A stretch of 64,000 nt of DNA from Spirodela intermedia (GCA_902729315.2 LR746267.1:1175001-1239000); one strand, 5' to 3'. Numbered from the stretch's first letter, positions 13,001 through 26,562 are shown. The notes: a model not told the origin generated them from the sequence alone. Numbers and translations: made by a program.

Positions 13001-16000
13001 GCCGGTATCTTCTTCCTTTCAATTGTCCTTCTGAAGTTTGTGTCCTCCACTGAAACCTGGCCGTTCCATTGTTCAACAAAACTACTAAATGGACATTAGA
13101 ATCTAAGTTCAAAGTAATCTTTGTCTTCTTCCCCAAGAACATGCCATTACAGATGTTTCAGTGAAAGACATGATACATGCATCGTATCTATTAGTTCAAA
13201 GCAAAGTCCTTGTCGAAGCCAATCTGAAATTTTAAAATTCGATTTCCTTAAACGTCTTTCAGATTCCTTTTTCTTGTTCTGAAGTACTGTGTCACTCTAT
13301 CATAGTGTGTAGGAACACAATCCTCCGATTTACCTCGTAAAATACTGCAGTAATAACAAGAATTTTCAATGTGTGGATTTCAAAAACTAGTTGGTAAACA
13401 CTGGGAGCGTTCTTCTTTTGGGCATACGTTCCTTCTGGGCATGGAGCCTGCAATTTGTATAAAAACATTATATGAGCAGATTCCTACAGAAACTTGGAAT
13501 GAGAGGACCTTGGGCTTCAGGGTTATCTAAAGGTTCTAGTTGAAATGGTTAGAATTCATTATGGTACCATGATGAGGCCAAAAGTGGTATCTTGATTGTT
13601 TTTGGTGTTTCAAAACTCCGAGAGAGAATGTATGACGCCATTCTGGTGAGTGGCTACCAGAGGCGATCAATTCAATAGGTTGCTGGACTTATCAAGGAGA
13701 TGGAAGGATGGCCTACCAGACAGGTAACTGAAAAGGAAGTTATTTCATAATTTGGAAGACGGCTATCTGGAAACAATGATCGGAAAGGCAGTGATCTATT
13801 GTCTGTAATGCCAACCAAAAGAACGAGCTGACTGAAATTGTTTGAATTTGTCTATGGTTTGTGACTAAAAGGGATAACATCATGGTGTGAGAGTATAGTA
13901 CATCCTTTAGCAGTGTATATGGAAGGGGGACAACACAGAAGTATTAAACCTGCTGATTAAGAAGAATATGTGGAGCATTTCTTGTCTACATATTGGACAT
14001 CATGTAGATGTCATAAGAAAGTAGGGCTTAATAAAGACCCGTTGAGGGCTGTTGGGTTTAGTAGTCTAGTAGTGATCCATGCATATTGGAGCTGAAGAAA
14101 TGGTCATATTGGATTCACATTATTCAGGGTCAGCTGAAAACAACGTGCTTCTGTTTGAAATATTGTCAGAAATTCAGCGGCTTAATTTTAATTTTTTTTG
14201 TTTAGGTTATTTATTGGTGCTTTAATGTTTTCACAATTTATTTTTTCTGCTGCTTTTTTGTGTTGAAAGGGTTTATCCTGGATAAGTTTTTTTTTTGTTC
14301 TGTCTGAGTATCTTTTTATATAAAGCATTTTTGAGGCTGGTTTGTATTTGCTCGAAAATTGGTAAGGAAGCAAAAGTTTTCTGGGGATGTCTTGTCATAA
14401 TGTAGTTTTCTTCATTACAGTTACTAGAGCGAGCATACTTAGGGTTGAAATTCGGTTTGAGTTACCATGCATGAGTCACAAATTCCAATGTAGGAGGTCA
14501 GAATTGATCATTACTGTATTACATAGTGTGCATCTATTTTATTCACTCTGAAGAAATAGGGGGAATTCGGCTAAGTAATATAAAATCTATGTTTTAAAAT
14601 TGTAGATGTCTCACAACATGTGCTACTATTATTTCTTGTTCCGACTTCAGATTATGATTTGATGTCGTTGTTATTTTCCATTGGTTTGTTTTTTTGAAAT
14701 ATTTCATTATTTGAATTTTGAAGACATACCGCATCTCTTGCCACTTTTGTGAGGAAGACACTCATGCAACTGAGACATGGGAATAGAGCTAAGGTTTGCG
14801 TAATTTATGGAAGAAATATTGCAGAGGTTAGTGTTCGTATCTTACTGGTTGAATAACTTGGTGAAAGTCTTTTTTATTGCTTTGGTTTTCTCTGATTTCT
14901 CTAGGAAGGCCATTTTTTGTTTGGAACTGAATGATATGCATGAAGTTTAAGTTTACCTCTGTTGGATGAAAGGATATGTAAAATAATGTGATTATATTTT
15001 ATATTAAATATTTTTATTTTATCTAATAAAAATATTTATTCAATTGAAGGGAAATAATTCATAATTATCAGGTTTGGCTTATTACACTCGTTATCAATTT
15101 ATTTTTCACTTGGAAATTCTTATGCTTTTAGAATCGAACAGTAAGCCCTGTTTTTAGGTTGTATGCCCTGTTTGCATTGTCAACATATTTGAGTTATAAA
15201 GTTGTCAGGTACTTGAAGGGCCTTGTACGAAAAAATTAAATTGTGCTGTCAAACTAGTGTGCCTCTCTCTCTCTCTCTCTCTCTCTCTTTGGAATTAATA
15301 TGTTGAGATGTGGTGTTGTACCTCGAGACAAAATGATGAGTGATGTAGAAGTGGGAGGCCTAAAGGTCTCAGCTCAGAAGGGCTGAAAGGGTAAAGCGTG
15401 GAAGGTTCAAATGGGCTGTCTTGATGGTCTATTAGGCTAAACACTCGTTCTCTTTTGTTAGGTATTCTCTAGGTCGTTGTAATTTGATTCCTATGCAGAT
15501 CGAACTAGCTAAATGTTCACATGTATATTTTTTCCCCTCTACTCCATCCAAGAAATCTGTTAATGTGCATGCACTGCATTGAGGACTGCATATGGCTTTT
15601 TACTCCTAGAGATTTAACTTCATTTGTTTCATGGAATAACTCATGTTTTCTCTTACCTTGTATTTTTTTTCTTTATGAAATCATGAACAAAGTTGCTTGA
15701 AACCATTTTATTTATTATATTTTTTTAATTTTATGATATCAAGTGGCAGACCATTATTATCTTGTGTTATCTTTGCACATGTCATCTTCTTCATATTACT
15801 CTAACCTTTTTTTAATATGGTAAATTGTACATCAGTTGGGCAGGCAAATCTCTAGTTCCCTGGATACATGTTTCTATGTTGTGTTTATTTTTTACTAGAA
15901 CTCTGCACTGTGATTTACGGTTCTGTTGTTACATATCTGCTGTCTTTTCCAGAGCATCATCATCTAGTTATAGGAATTAATAAAATTAAAATATTTTAGT

Positions 16001-19000
16001 TAGTTTCCAATTTTTGTATAGTCATTCAGTCAAAAATCAATTTTTGGGAACTGATTCCGTTTGTTATTAACCAGATTTCATATCGGGGCTTGGGCCCTAC
16101 TATTGCATTCAACTTGAAAAGACCAGATGGGTCTTGGTTTGGATATCGTGAGGTGGAAAATCTGGCATCTTTGTCTGGGATTCAGTTGCGGGTAAATGAA
16201 CCAGTTTCGGTATTTCTTGATTCTAATTTATATATTTCTAGTGCCTATTATTTGATGAGGAACGTAGAAATATGTTCTTTATGTATTCATTCTTGGGCGG
16301 CTATTAAAACAGCATTCATGCTTGCATGTAGTATTTTTTTTGTGGTTCTCTCACCTAGCATGAATTCTATTATCATTTCTGAACGCTCAAACCCTAAGTT
16401 CCATTTTTTAAAGAAGGCAATGCCACATCATCATTAAATTAGGGGAAAGTGAGGGATGCATTCCATGAGCTCTCAGAAATTTTTTGTGCTTCAACTATGT
16501 ACAACACAAAGATTGCACACGGCATACTACTAACCCAAAACAACTGATCTGGTCTTTTGTTATTTCACATAGGCAATTAAACACTATATGAGAAAATAAG
16601 TGTTTGTTTCTTTCACTTCAAATGGTCCAAAGGCTGGCATCAGTGATAACTAGACTGGTAATGCCCATTAGGGTAATGTTGGGTCCAAGTGTGTGTTGGA
16701 CCCTCTCTCTTCTCTTGTTTGACAATAGGAGGGAAGAGGATCGCTGCTGTACTCTTTGTCTCCTTGGAAGTAGGATAAGCTCCTCTGAGCATCAATTAAA
16801 TTTGCAATGCATTTATTTGCAATGATGAAAACTATGCAGCGGTGGATATACAGTGGAAAGAAACTCTGCTTGTCATATGGCAAGTACAAGGGCCACGAAA
16901 TAAGGAGACTACCTAACAAAATAGGAAACCGATCAACTAAGAGCCAAACTCCTGAGTATACATTATTTACCATGGTATATAATCACAGACAGATCGTGTC
17001 CTATGCAAGGTTCTTTATGCTGAAATGCTTTAGTTTGGTGCCCCGTTTCTGATAACATGATGTGCTGACTTAATTAATTCCGTTATTTATTGCACGAAAT
17101 ATCTTTGCAAATCTTACTGAGTGCTGTGCATTGACGCTAGATTTTTAACTTTTCCAGTCTTCTTCTCCTTGCGACTTGTTCTAAATCTTCAATAGCACCT
17201 TCCTCTTGCTCACAAATAGTCAACACCCTTTGTCATAATTAACATGGGGTTGTGCCTCTCTAAAGAGAGGCTAGATTTTTTTTTATTAAAGCCCATTCTG
17301 CATTACCTGTCCCTTTGATTTCCATACTGGGTCCAAAAAAATCATAAAAAATAAATTTCCATTTATAAGAGAAAAGGTTTGTCTTTCTTTGTTGAACTTT
17401 TGATTCAAAGATGAGACGTCTTTGCTTTCATGAAAAATAAAAAATGGTAATACATCGGATAATGGACAGAAAAACCTTCAGAAAATAAGCTTCCATCTTA
17501 AAGATAAAAAAAATTGGTTTTCGTCGACCTCTTGAATTAATGAAAGCAAATGTCTTTGCTCTGCATCAAATTCGCAGATACTTCTGGAATTGTTAAAATC
17601 ATGTGCAAAGGTGATCTTTTGACAAACTTCTTTCTCTAATGTTATATGTAGACTGGCTGTTTTTGCAACCCAGGTGCATGTGGGAAATATCTTGGTCTTT
17701 CAGAATCAGATCTTATGTCCAATTTTGAGGTAAATTATGCAAACACTAGTTTTCTTCCTAGCCTTTTGTTGATGAATCATTATGGTACGCCAAGGTTCAG
17801 TGATATACTCAGGTAAGTCAGCTATACTTCGCTAATGAGATGTTTTTGCAGGCAGGACATGTCTGTTGGGATGACTGTGACATACTGCGTGGAAAACCAA
17901 CTGGGGCTGTTAGGATATCCTTTGGTTATATGTCAGTGCTTGAGGATGCGAGGGTAACCTGTTCTTTTCACGTCTATGTGACATTCATAGTTGAAAGTAG
18001 GGAAATTAAATACTCTGCGTCCGTTTTCTATTCCATTGGTTCGTGATTTCTCTAGCTATTATACACTTAGTTCATGTATTTCGACAGTGGCTAAGATGCA
18101 ATTTGTGTCCTTGTCATGTCAAATGGCTTTGTATTTTAATGGAAACACTTTCTGTCGGTTATCTTTTCTGGAAATGATTATCTACTTTTCATTTTTGAAA
18201 GTAATGGACTGACAAAAGAAGGCATTTTCTGGAAATGGCAGGACTCACTGACTGTTCATTTTTTATTATATTTTCAACGGATAAAGGCTACTCGAAATCA
18301 GAATATAAAAAATACGATAAGTTTTCTGCAATTCAATGTTCGAACTTACATTTGAAGGCAGATTGTATCATTGAATTTCACCATTGAGCATAAAGCCTTT
18401 TAAGAAAACGAATAATAGAGTGGAAATGATTTTTGGACTTTATTCCAGGAGTCAAAACATTCAGTATAACAATTGGAATCGTTTAGTGAGGATGAATAAT
18501 CTTTCTCCAGTTTGTTACGTATTAAAGCGTCATACAGCAATGAAGATGGAGGTGATGGAAGGTAAAGTTGTATTGGATATCAAGAGCTATCATAGAACTC
18601 GCCATAATAACGTTATCCAACATTAAACTATGTGCTACAAGCAATTAAATCTAATATGACTTAAAATTCACTGAAATCTGCTTGTTTGTTACCTTTTCTT
18701 TCCTAATCAACTTCTCCGCACTTTTCTTTTATTATTTACTAATTTAGAAAGAGGGAGCTAGACCCTAGTTTCCTACACAAGTCATAAAATTTGATGAGAC
18801 ATTCTATGATAAAATATTGTCATCTTCGTCTTTTTTATCGTTGTTTGGAATAATTCACTCGTCTACCCATTATGTGTTGTATTTATTTATCTGAAAATGG
18901 CTTGTGGAAATGTCTTAAGGTTTTACACGTGTCCTGGACGTTTTCCACCAAATTCAATCCAGACTAATAATGCGTGTACATATTTTTCAATATTTTATTT

Positions 19001-22000
19001 GGCTCCTTATCTTATTTTCGGTCCATCTCTTTGAATTTCTAACATTTTTTTTGAGACCATCCTTTTAAATAGTTTTGATTTTTATTATTAGACAATCCTT
19101 TTTTTTGAGGGTTTTTTTTTTCTCTTGATCAGAAATTTTTGAAGTTTGTAGAAAATTCTTTCGTATCAAAAAGAAATTCGCTTGGAGAAGAACATGCACT
19201 GGAAAGTAAATTAATTCCTTTCTCAGGTAATTTTTTTGTTTCGAACATTATTTTACTGCTGAAAAAAATGTGAGGATCAACAACAGATTGCGAGATAAAT
19301 GATAGTTGGAGTCTGAAGACTATTTTTCGGAACTACTTAGAGCGTAGAGCTTTGTAAATTGGTAGAATCTCAATTCTTGATAATGAAATAATCTAACGAA
19401 CAACCATGTTGTTTTGAGTGATTCGTGACATTTGAAGTGTGTCATTTACCTCATTTTAATGGCCATTTAGTAATATATTGGCCTGTTGCTGCATGATGCC
19501 TAGTCAGTGAAGGCAAAATTTAATGCATAAAGTTGTTCTTTGCTTTTCTTATACACCACATAGTTTTCCTGACACCTCATTTCTTTGAGTATGAATATCA
19601 ATGTTTCGCTTTTACATACGCTCACATTATTTTTCTACCTGACGGGACATGATTGATACTATGTTTTGTCGAATGTTTTAAATGTTGTTAATTTACTCAC
19701 AGTAAGTGACCAATCTTGCCAAGTTGAGTGTGCCACTAGTCTTTGATACTGCCTAGCTCAATTGGTGATCCAATCACCCATTTTAGATTGGTCTCTGGTT
19801 AATGACGTCACTGTTCAAAAGATTGGAACTTTGAGGTTTGGGTGCAAAGTGCCATTGATGTGATCTTGATAGCTGTGTTTCTAGATTTTCAATATGTGAA
19901 TTCTATGGTGCCTTTCAACATTTTCAAATTGAATTTTTATTTAACATTTAATTACGTAAAACTTATTCAGTATTATATCTGTAAAAAAATCGGTCTATTC
20001 AGCTTAATATAAATTTTGCAAGTAAACGTCTGCACATTAATCACAGCATTTAATTGATCTACTCTGATGTGAGACAGATCTGACATGTCTCCTCATATGG
20101 AGGCTGACTTTTTTATGTCATGCTACATGGACAGTACTAAGTACATTTTGACCGCAGCAGATGGCCAAACTTCAGATCAGTTAGATTCAACTCTATGCAT
20201 CGTAACCGAGGGGATCAATTATTTCAATAAGCACAATGCTACTTAAACAGTATCATTTTTGTACAGGAGTATAGAAAAAGGAAAAGTACTATGCTCCCGC
20301 TCCCACATTTTTCCCCTCCCTCACTCTGGGTTCAACTCTGTTAATTTAACCTTGTTAATTTTCTGATCCAGATTGGAAACAACCAGGATTTCCGGTTATT
20401 AGCTCCAATGCTCTCTTTTTCTTGTTTTAAGATGATCATCCAGATTATTTTGACATGTCTTCATCAAAGTGACATGAGAAAATGCATAAATAATCGTTCT
20501 CATTACTTAAGATTCTCTGAGAGCTTTATGCCCTGATCGTCTAGGTAGTGAGACTGTTTCATCCCTCAACAGTATGCTCCAACAGAGAGCCAGTGAGTGA
20601 AGAATTCTCGGTACTTGACTTTTGTTGCATACCTTCTGTTGGAAGTTCTAGGTCGTAGGGAAATAATGTAATAAATTGAGGGTGTTTTTTGAAAATTTGT
20701 CTAGGGTTTCTCCCTATATTAAGGGGTGTAATAGTTGAACGGAATTGAGGCGGTTTCCACTGTTCTCCCCTCTGTCCTCCGTGATAGAGGGTTCTCTCAA
20801 TTTTCTACACCTTGGATGGACTAAAACTCCACAGTTGAATGTGTACATCTTGAGATTTCATAATCTACGCAATCAGGCAAATATCCAATATGTCAATGTC
20901 GTCAGCCTCTAGAAATCAATATTGTTTGGTTATTTTATCAGAAAATGTAAGTTATCTTTTCCTTCAGTGGTGTGGATACAGTTGCCTTCTGCTGACTGAA
21001 CCTGAGCATCACAGAGAACAAACCGCCTGTCGCTCATCATTTTGTATAGGAGTTTTTGGTGTTCTAGTCTCTGATCATGTTCTGTTATATTTTGCCTTTT
21101 ATCTTATTTTTTTCAATTTTCTGAAATTCTTTGATGACGCTTATTGCTCATTTAAGTTTAAGTGCATCACTTATAGCCCAAGTTTTCGAACATTTTGTTA
21201 GAAATAATTATTAATTTTTTCAGTGAACAATTATTCATGAAGCTTCCTTTTGTTCTTCGCATTTTTAAGCTATGCTTTTATTTTTCCTCTTTATACTTAT
21301 GTTAGTAGGATGCGCTTTTAATCATTCCATCTGCCGGTTTTATTTTCTTGTTCTTACAGCTAGCTTGCGGGAACCAGAAACCAGAGGCATTTATCTGAAG
21401 TCTATCACTATTTACCCAATAAAATCTTGTGCTGGATTTAGTACAGATAGTTGGCCTCTAAGCTGCACTGGTTTGTGTCTTCTACTTCCATTTCCAATTC
21501 TCTGTTTAGCCACATGCAAATCTGATGTCACTCGCTACATTGTTTATTATTTCTTTTCCGGCTTCTTGAACCTAGGACGCTCAAAACACTAGTTTTAAGA
21601 CCCCCTACTAACTGAATTTAGACGTTCCACGAGCTTCATATTATTAGATATAAATTCTCTTTTCAAATTTTGTTTTCTTGCTGTTGACTAATGGACAGTT
21701 AATGATGCTAGTCACCTGCCTATCATTAATAGGAGTTGATACTTTTATCCCTCATCAGAGGTGCATAGAAACAAATTAGGCTGACCGAGCTCCATCCTCT
21801 TCTAAGGGCTGGTCGATCCCCAGGGATCTCCCTTTAGAGGTTTTTCATCCCCAGTTTAGGGCCACCTGGGCCGTCTCAAAACCCCTCCAGGGATCTCTCT
21901 TCGGATGTGCTTTAGTTCAACGTTCTTTTCTGCATAGACAAGCCATCCCAATTCAGACTCAGTTGGTGGGTTTGCTGAGGCTGACTTGATTCCCCTAGGG

Positions 22001-25000
22001 AAGACTAGTCTTGTTTAGTCCAGGCACCGACAATATCTCACCTTGATAGGTGGAGCAGTCTGGCCTTATTGAATCCATCTTTGGGTGGCTGCTTAAGCCT
22101 AAGCTAATAGAAATTCTATCTCAGGTCGAACTGTACGTTGAAGAGTGAGGAGGGTTTTTTTTTAATTTTTAATTTTTTTCTTCATTCATCTGAATAATGG
22201 GCGAAATAAGGTTTATTGACATCATTTAGAAAGGAACACCCTATTATTTTAGACAGCAGATAAGTAACCTTGTTGTCTGTAAAAATGAACAGCCTATTGA
22301 CCTAAGGTTCCTATATAAATAAGGTTTTACTATTATTTTTTATTTTCTTATAATATCACTGTTCTAAGGTCAAGACATGTCAAGCTTTCCTTGTCCACCA
22401 TATTGCAAGGATGTGATGAAAGTCATTTTAAATTGCTTTACTTGACCACAATCTCATATGGCTATATTTGAGTTAATTTTCATTTTTATTGTGATTATGC
22501 ACAGGCTTGAGATATGACCGAGAATGGCTTCTGAAAGCTCCGAGTGGTGAAGTACTTACTCAAAAGAAGGTTAGCCTATGTCTATTAGAGCATTATCTAA
22601 TGATAACATTCATCTCCTCGTAGGTCATATTGTTCAAGGTCATGGTCACTCATAAATCCTTCAATTTCTTAAACAAAGTTAGGTTCAAATTTGGCTGAAG
22701 ATTGCTTTTCTTTTGATGATTTTCTGAGAGCCATTCTTCTTCACCTGTGATTGATTTATTGGTATCTTAGACGTGAAAGCTTGTTCCAGATCAATGACTA
22801 TATTCTTCACTCTAACCTAGGCATCCATACTTCTGCAGTCAATGCTTTGATAGTTTGGTCTTTCATATCCTCTTTGAAAACTAACAGAATCCCCGGACAT
22901 GGAAGTGTAATTACGCTGGGAAGAATCCCAGGCCAGAGTTTGTGCACCCCTTTGCTTTGATCTCTTCATCTCTCTCACCTTCTTCTTCACAAAAAAATAA
23001 ATAACTCACATTTTAACAGTAGGTGTTTCCTATTTTCTTGAAAAGTGACCAAACTATGGGTGCACAAAGGCACCAATTTTTTTCCAAACAAAACTTGTGA
23101 AGGAATGAAATTTAATTCTTTGGTATGGTTTAAGTCAGGTAGAATCCAAAGGCTAAAATACTATCTTTATTTGCTTTGATGAATCCCACAGTATAGTATG
23201 CTTGGACCATTTTGAGTGTTAGGGTTATGTGAAAAGGAACGTTGACTGTCATTTGTGGTTCTACTGTTGACTATTATAGTTTTTTTTAATAAAATAAAAT
23301 TATTATAGAAAATATTGATTCTGTGTAATTTTTTGTATAATTATACAATTCTGTATAGTTTTTTAAAGGGGTTATAATTTCTTCTTGTTTGGTTTCTGTA
23401 ACTTTTGCATGGGTCAAAACATAAAAGAATTTGTATTTTCTTTCAGGTTCCAGAAATGTCCAAAGTTTCAACATTTATTGATATAACTCAGGGGGTGCTA
23501 AGATTGGAGTCTCCAAAGTGTGAAGAGAAATTGGAGATATCTATTGAAAATCGTGTTAGCCACAGTCCAAGAGAAGAGCTAGATGTTTATGGTCAAAGGT
23601 GCATATCAAAGCGAACCATATCCTTCTCTTTATTCGCTTGCATTTTGACCCGTCATTCAGTTATATATATTAGAGCTTTCCCTCCTGAAATGAATCAAAT
23701 AGTTTTTTTTTTCTTCTAATTTTCTCACAAGGTTCTGGCATTTTTATTTCAACTAGAGTTGGGTAATTCTTCCTCAGATCTGTTACATAATCATACCTTA
23801 GAGACTCTTTTATAAAAATATTAAAATAGATAAAGGGCGATCAGTGGATTACATCTATTTGTTAGCGTGTTTGCACTATTTAAAATCGATTTGAAAAATT
23901 CCTCTCACCTCAGTCCAATGCACTTTCATCTCCTTTGAGCCCTTCTTGCCTCTAGTTAAGGCAGCTGCGGCAATTCCCGCAGTAGTCAGTGAACGTTCTC
24001 CAGCCTTCAAACTCTACGTTTATTCATAGATTATTGCATTTTGTTATTATCTGACATACGCCCTTTTGATATTACGGGAAATCCGTGATTCATTTCGATT
24101 TTTAAGTTCAAAATAATGCGGGTGATGATGAGCAGGCTATTTTTGCATTTTGTTATTATTTGACATACACCCTTTTGATATTATGTGAAATCAGTGATTC
24201 AGTTATTTTTTTAAGTTATAAATAATATGGGTGATGATGAGCAGGCTATTTTTGCATTTTTATTATTATTTGACATACACCATTTTGATATTATGTGAAA
24301 TCAGTGTTTCAGTTATATTTTTCAGTTAGAAATAAGTTGGGTGATGGTGAGCAGGCTATTTACAAGATCCATTAATAATAGACTGCTTGCACACCAGCAA
24401 CTCCAAACTCATTCTCATCGTTTGAGTCCAGTTTTTCTGATTCAGTTTGTATCTTTATTCAACTTCCAGTTGCCATATCCAAAGCACATGATTTGTGCCT
24501 CCTTAAAATTATTCATCATTTAATGTCTTAGCTACTTTGACCATCTTCCTTATTAATCATTGTCTATAGGTATGAAGTTCAGGAATATGGCAAAGAAGTC
24601 AACGAGTGGTTCATCACTGCCATTGCGCGTCCTTGTGTTCTGGTGAGATGCCAAAGTTTCAAATATCAGGATTGCAGTAAGAAGGGGGACACAGGAAATG
24701 CATGCAGAGATGTGAAGACCAAGCTGAATTTTGTCAATGAAGCTCAACTACTGTTAATATCCTTAGACAGCATTGGAGACCTGAATAGCAGAATAAGATC
24801 AAGTGAGCCACTTATTCACCTATGTTTCCTCAAGCTTTGAGATATTGTCCCTTGCGATGATGATGAATGCCCATCGAATGGCTGAACCCATGGGTCAATC
24901 TACCCATTGACATAATTTTATTCTACTGTAACATCTAATATCGCTTATTGTTCACCATAATCAGCAGCCCATTTCCTCCATCTCTTCATTGCCTGCTTTG

Positions 25001-26106
25001 TTCTCTTTTTAGTAGGAATTAGAGTGTTCAGTGAGTCTTTTATGGGGTATGTTGCATTATTTTCTCGAGTATTTTAATCTTTAATGATTTCTGATATGGT
25101 GGATATATTTTCTCCGTTGCAAAAAAAGAAGAATAATCTTATTTTCATATTTTTGGATCCAATTATTTTGGCAGAATATATTGAGGAGAAGAATTTCAGA
25201 CCAGAGCAGCCCAACACCATCAACCCAGTGAGGTTCCGTCCCAATATTGTCATCTCAGGATCACCACCCTATGCAGAAGATAGCTGGAGGGGTCTTCAGA
25301 TTGGCAGAGCTCATTTTACTGTAAGAATTCATCGCATGATTTCTTGGAATCTTCAGCTGCTTTCATAAGTAATGCTAAATTAGAGTCACCCTGCAAAATA
25401 AGATTTTTGAATTAGAAATAATGGAATATTTCCTACCTAAAAGTAACATCAATTGTGAATTAAACGGGTTTTAGAAATACAAAAACTAAAAAATTTCCAA
25501 GAGTTTTTGAGGGGGCATTATCTTCTTTATCTGATATTTCGAATGCTAATACCAGAAATGTAGCAGATTTTCCCTTGATTTCCAGATGCCAGATCGATAC
25601 AAATCAAGTTTCCTTCAGCATGATTCTACCCAGATCTCAGTTCCCAACTTCAGAAAATACAGAACATAATTCCCTCCAAAAAACGGTTCTTCCATCTAAA
25701 CGTCTGCCCATTTCATCCATTTCAAATTCCTTCATGATCACCGATAATACAAATTATTTTTGACATGTAACCTTCATGAGAAAGATGCTTCGATTTCAGT
25801 TTCAGTCATCAACATGAGAGTTGATACAAAAGTCTCCTCCATGATATCCAGTTTTATGCCTTTCTTATGTTTATTCAGTATTCAATTTTTCCATTGAAAA
25901 CTTCAAGCGGTATAGAAAATTTGCATGAACAGTCTCCTCTTTTCTCACCGCAGTCACTGGGTGGGTGCAATCGTTGCCAGATGATCAACCTCGATCCTCT
26001 CTCCGGAAAATCAAAGGAACCCTTGGTGACTTTAGCATCATATAGACGGACCCATGTAAGTAAAAGCCTTGACTTCAGTATTCAAAAGGTTAGTTTCCTT
26101 CTCTAC

Positions 26107-26157
<51 letters not shown>

Positions 26158-26562
26158 TGGTTTCTCTATGGATATGAAGATTTTCTTAATAAATGTCTTT
26201 AAAATTTCTACTAGAGCAGAGTGATAGATTTTTATCTACCCGAAAACCTGAGTAAGAGAGAGAGAGACAGGTAATTTTTCAGTGGATACACCTATCTCTT
26301 TAGACTAAAGTCTTTAATTTTTTCTACGCTAAGCAGCAACTAATTTTTTCCTTGATCAAGATTGTAGGTTTTTATCAAAGATCCTCTTTCTACCCAGAGA
26401 AAATCCAACTCCCTGAGTTCATCCTCTTTCTTTTTGCAGGGGAAGATACTCTTTGGCATTCTATTGAGGTACGAGGAGTCTCTGGGCAATAATAGAGCAG
26501 AGGACGACGATGGAGAGACCTGGATTCAAGTGGGACAGACAGTTCATCCACAGGACGCATAG
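4008..26562 (+). CDS. ABA3: Molybdenum cofactor sulfurase (ABA3/MOCOS type), 22 exons
   Basis: The enzyme takes sulfur from cysteine with a PLP-dependent NifS-like domain and sulfurates the molybdenum cofactor of aldehyde oxidase and xanthine dehydrogenase; it is needed for abscisic acid synthesis. Exons: 4008-4116, 4212-4310, 4502-4560, 5659-5819, 7336-7538, 7862-7988, 10136-10238, 10352-10397, 11293-11331, 11412-11568, 14724-14826, 16075-16191, 17652-17729, 17852-17953, 19133-19226, 21360-21470, 22505-22569, 23447-23598, 24570-24802, 25175-25320, 25954-26055, 26440-26562. All have GT/AG borders and matching phases, giving 842 residues (Arabidopsis 819). Visible landmarks are [11 protein letters not shown] (41-51), [11 protein letters not shown], Asp261 in LIDASKGC, the PLP lysine 287 in SFYKMFGYPTG, persulfide Cys446 in GCFCNPGAC, and the C-terminal MOSC part starting at [13 protein letters not shown] (about 543) and including [10 protein letters not shown] (770-779). 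ATG 4008 is the first ATG in frame, and the protein start [12 protein letters not shown] fits the family. The gene is long because of large introns. Confidence 0.97.
4561..5658 (+). other. Sulfurase intron 3
   Basis: 1098 bases between exons 3 and 4. AT-rich with T and A runs; no repeat, relic or RNA gene recognised. Several short open frames have no family features. Confidence 0.8.
6087..6280. repeat. Cluster of short perfect inverted and direct repeats in sulfurase intron 4
   Basis: A 14-base word at 6087-6100 recurs inverted at 6128-6141. The next 15 bases (6100-6114) recur inverted at 6142-6156. The order is therefore a, b, a-inverted, b-inverted. A 26-base direct repeat links 6151-6176 to 6225-6250. 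A perfect 18-base stem joins 6218-6235 to 6263-6280 (ATTCTGAGAAGATCAGGT and its complement) around an A-rich loop. It looks like a young local rearrangement or a degenerate snap-back element; no flanking target duplication could be fixed. Confidence 0.8.
7097..7116 (+). repeat. G-run pair (G9-A-G10) in sulfurase intron 4
   Basis: Nine and ten consecutive G bases separated by one A, on the sense strand 220 bases before exon 5. The rest of intron 4 (5820-7335) is AT-rich and, apart from this and the repeat cluster at 6087-6280, shows nothing recognisable. Confidence 0.9.
7989..10135 (+). other. Sulfurase intron 6
   Basis: 2147 bases. A purine-rich part at about 8220-8480 is compositionally different from the AT-rich remainder and may be an old insertion, but no termini, target duplication or coding relic could be identified. 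I see no gene inside it. Confidence 0.5.
10398..11292 (+). other. Sulfurase intron 8
   Basis: 895 bases of AT-rich intron between exons 8 and 9. No repeat or gene recognised. Confidence 0.8.
11569..14723 (+). other. Sulfurase intron 10, the longest
   Basis: 3155 bases. A perfect 18-base palindrome (CTGCAACTCGAGTTGCAG) lies at 12081-12098 within a GC-richer patch (12000-12260). Otherwise AT-rich with no recognisable coding relic, LTR or RNA gene. Its length suggests accumulated insertions that are too old to read. Confidence 0.5.
14827..16074 (+). other. Sulfurase intron 11
   Basis: 1248 bases with a (CT)n microsatellite at 15263-15287. The rest is AT-rich and shows no gene or element that I recognise. 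Confidence 0.8.
16192..17651 (+). other. Sulfurase intron 12
   Basis: 1460 bases separating the [10 protein letters not shown] exon from the exon that carries the catalytic cysteine loop. AT-rich; no element recognised. Confidence 0.8.
17954..19132 (+). other. Sulfurase intron 14
   Basis: 1179 AT-rich bases with long T runs before the 3' splice site. No gene or transposon recognised. Confidence 0.8.
20637..20809 (+). mobile_element. Candidate solo LTR (173 bp) in sulfurase intron 15
   Basis: The segment begins TGTTGGAAGTTC and ends TTTTCTACA, giving TG...CA termini. It carries an AGGGTTTCTCCCTATATTAAG TATA-like region as seen in the U3/R part of small plant LTRs, and is flanked by CCTTC (20632-20636) and CCTTG (20810-20814), a 4-of-5 target duplication. 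No second LTR or internal region is present, so it would be a solo LTR left by recombination. The surrounding intron 15 (19227-21359) is otherwise unremarkable. Confidence 0.5.
21471..23446 (+). other. Sulfurase introns 16 and 17 with exon 17 between
   Basis: Intron 16 is 21471-22504, intron 17 is 22570-23446. Between them lies the 65-base exon 17 (22505-22569). A GC-richer patch at 21780-22030 in intron 16 stands out from the AT-rich context, but I cannot classify it. Confidence 0.6.
24034..24360 (+). repeat. Three tandem 109-bp units in sulfurase intron 18
   Basis: Units 24034-24142, 24143-24251 and 24252-24360 each begin TTGCATT and contain GACATAC, TTTTGATATTA and GGTGATG-TGAGCAGGCTATTT. 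Units two and three resemble each other more than the first. No coding content. Intron 18 spans 23599-24569. Confidence 0.9.
25321..26439 (+). other. Sulfurase introns 20 and 21 around exon 21
   Basis: Intron 20 is 25321-25953 and intron 21 is 26056-26439. Intron 21 contains an (AG)n microsatellite at 26111-26153 and a short GA run near 26256-26268. No other element is seen. Confidence 0.8.
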
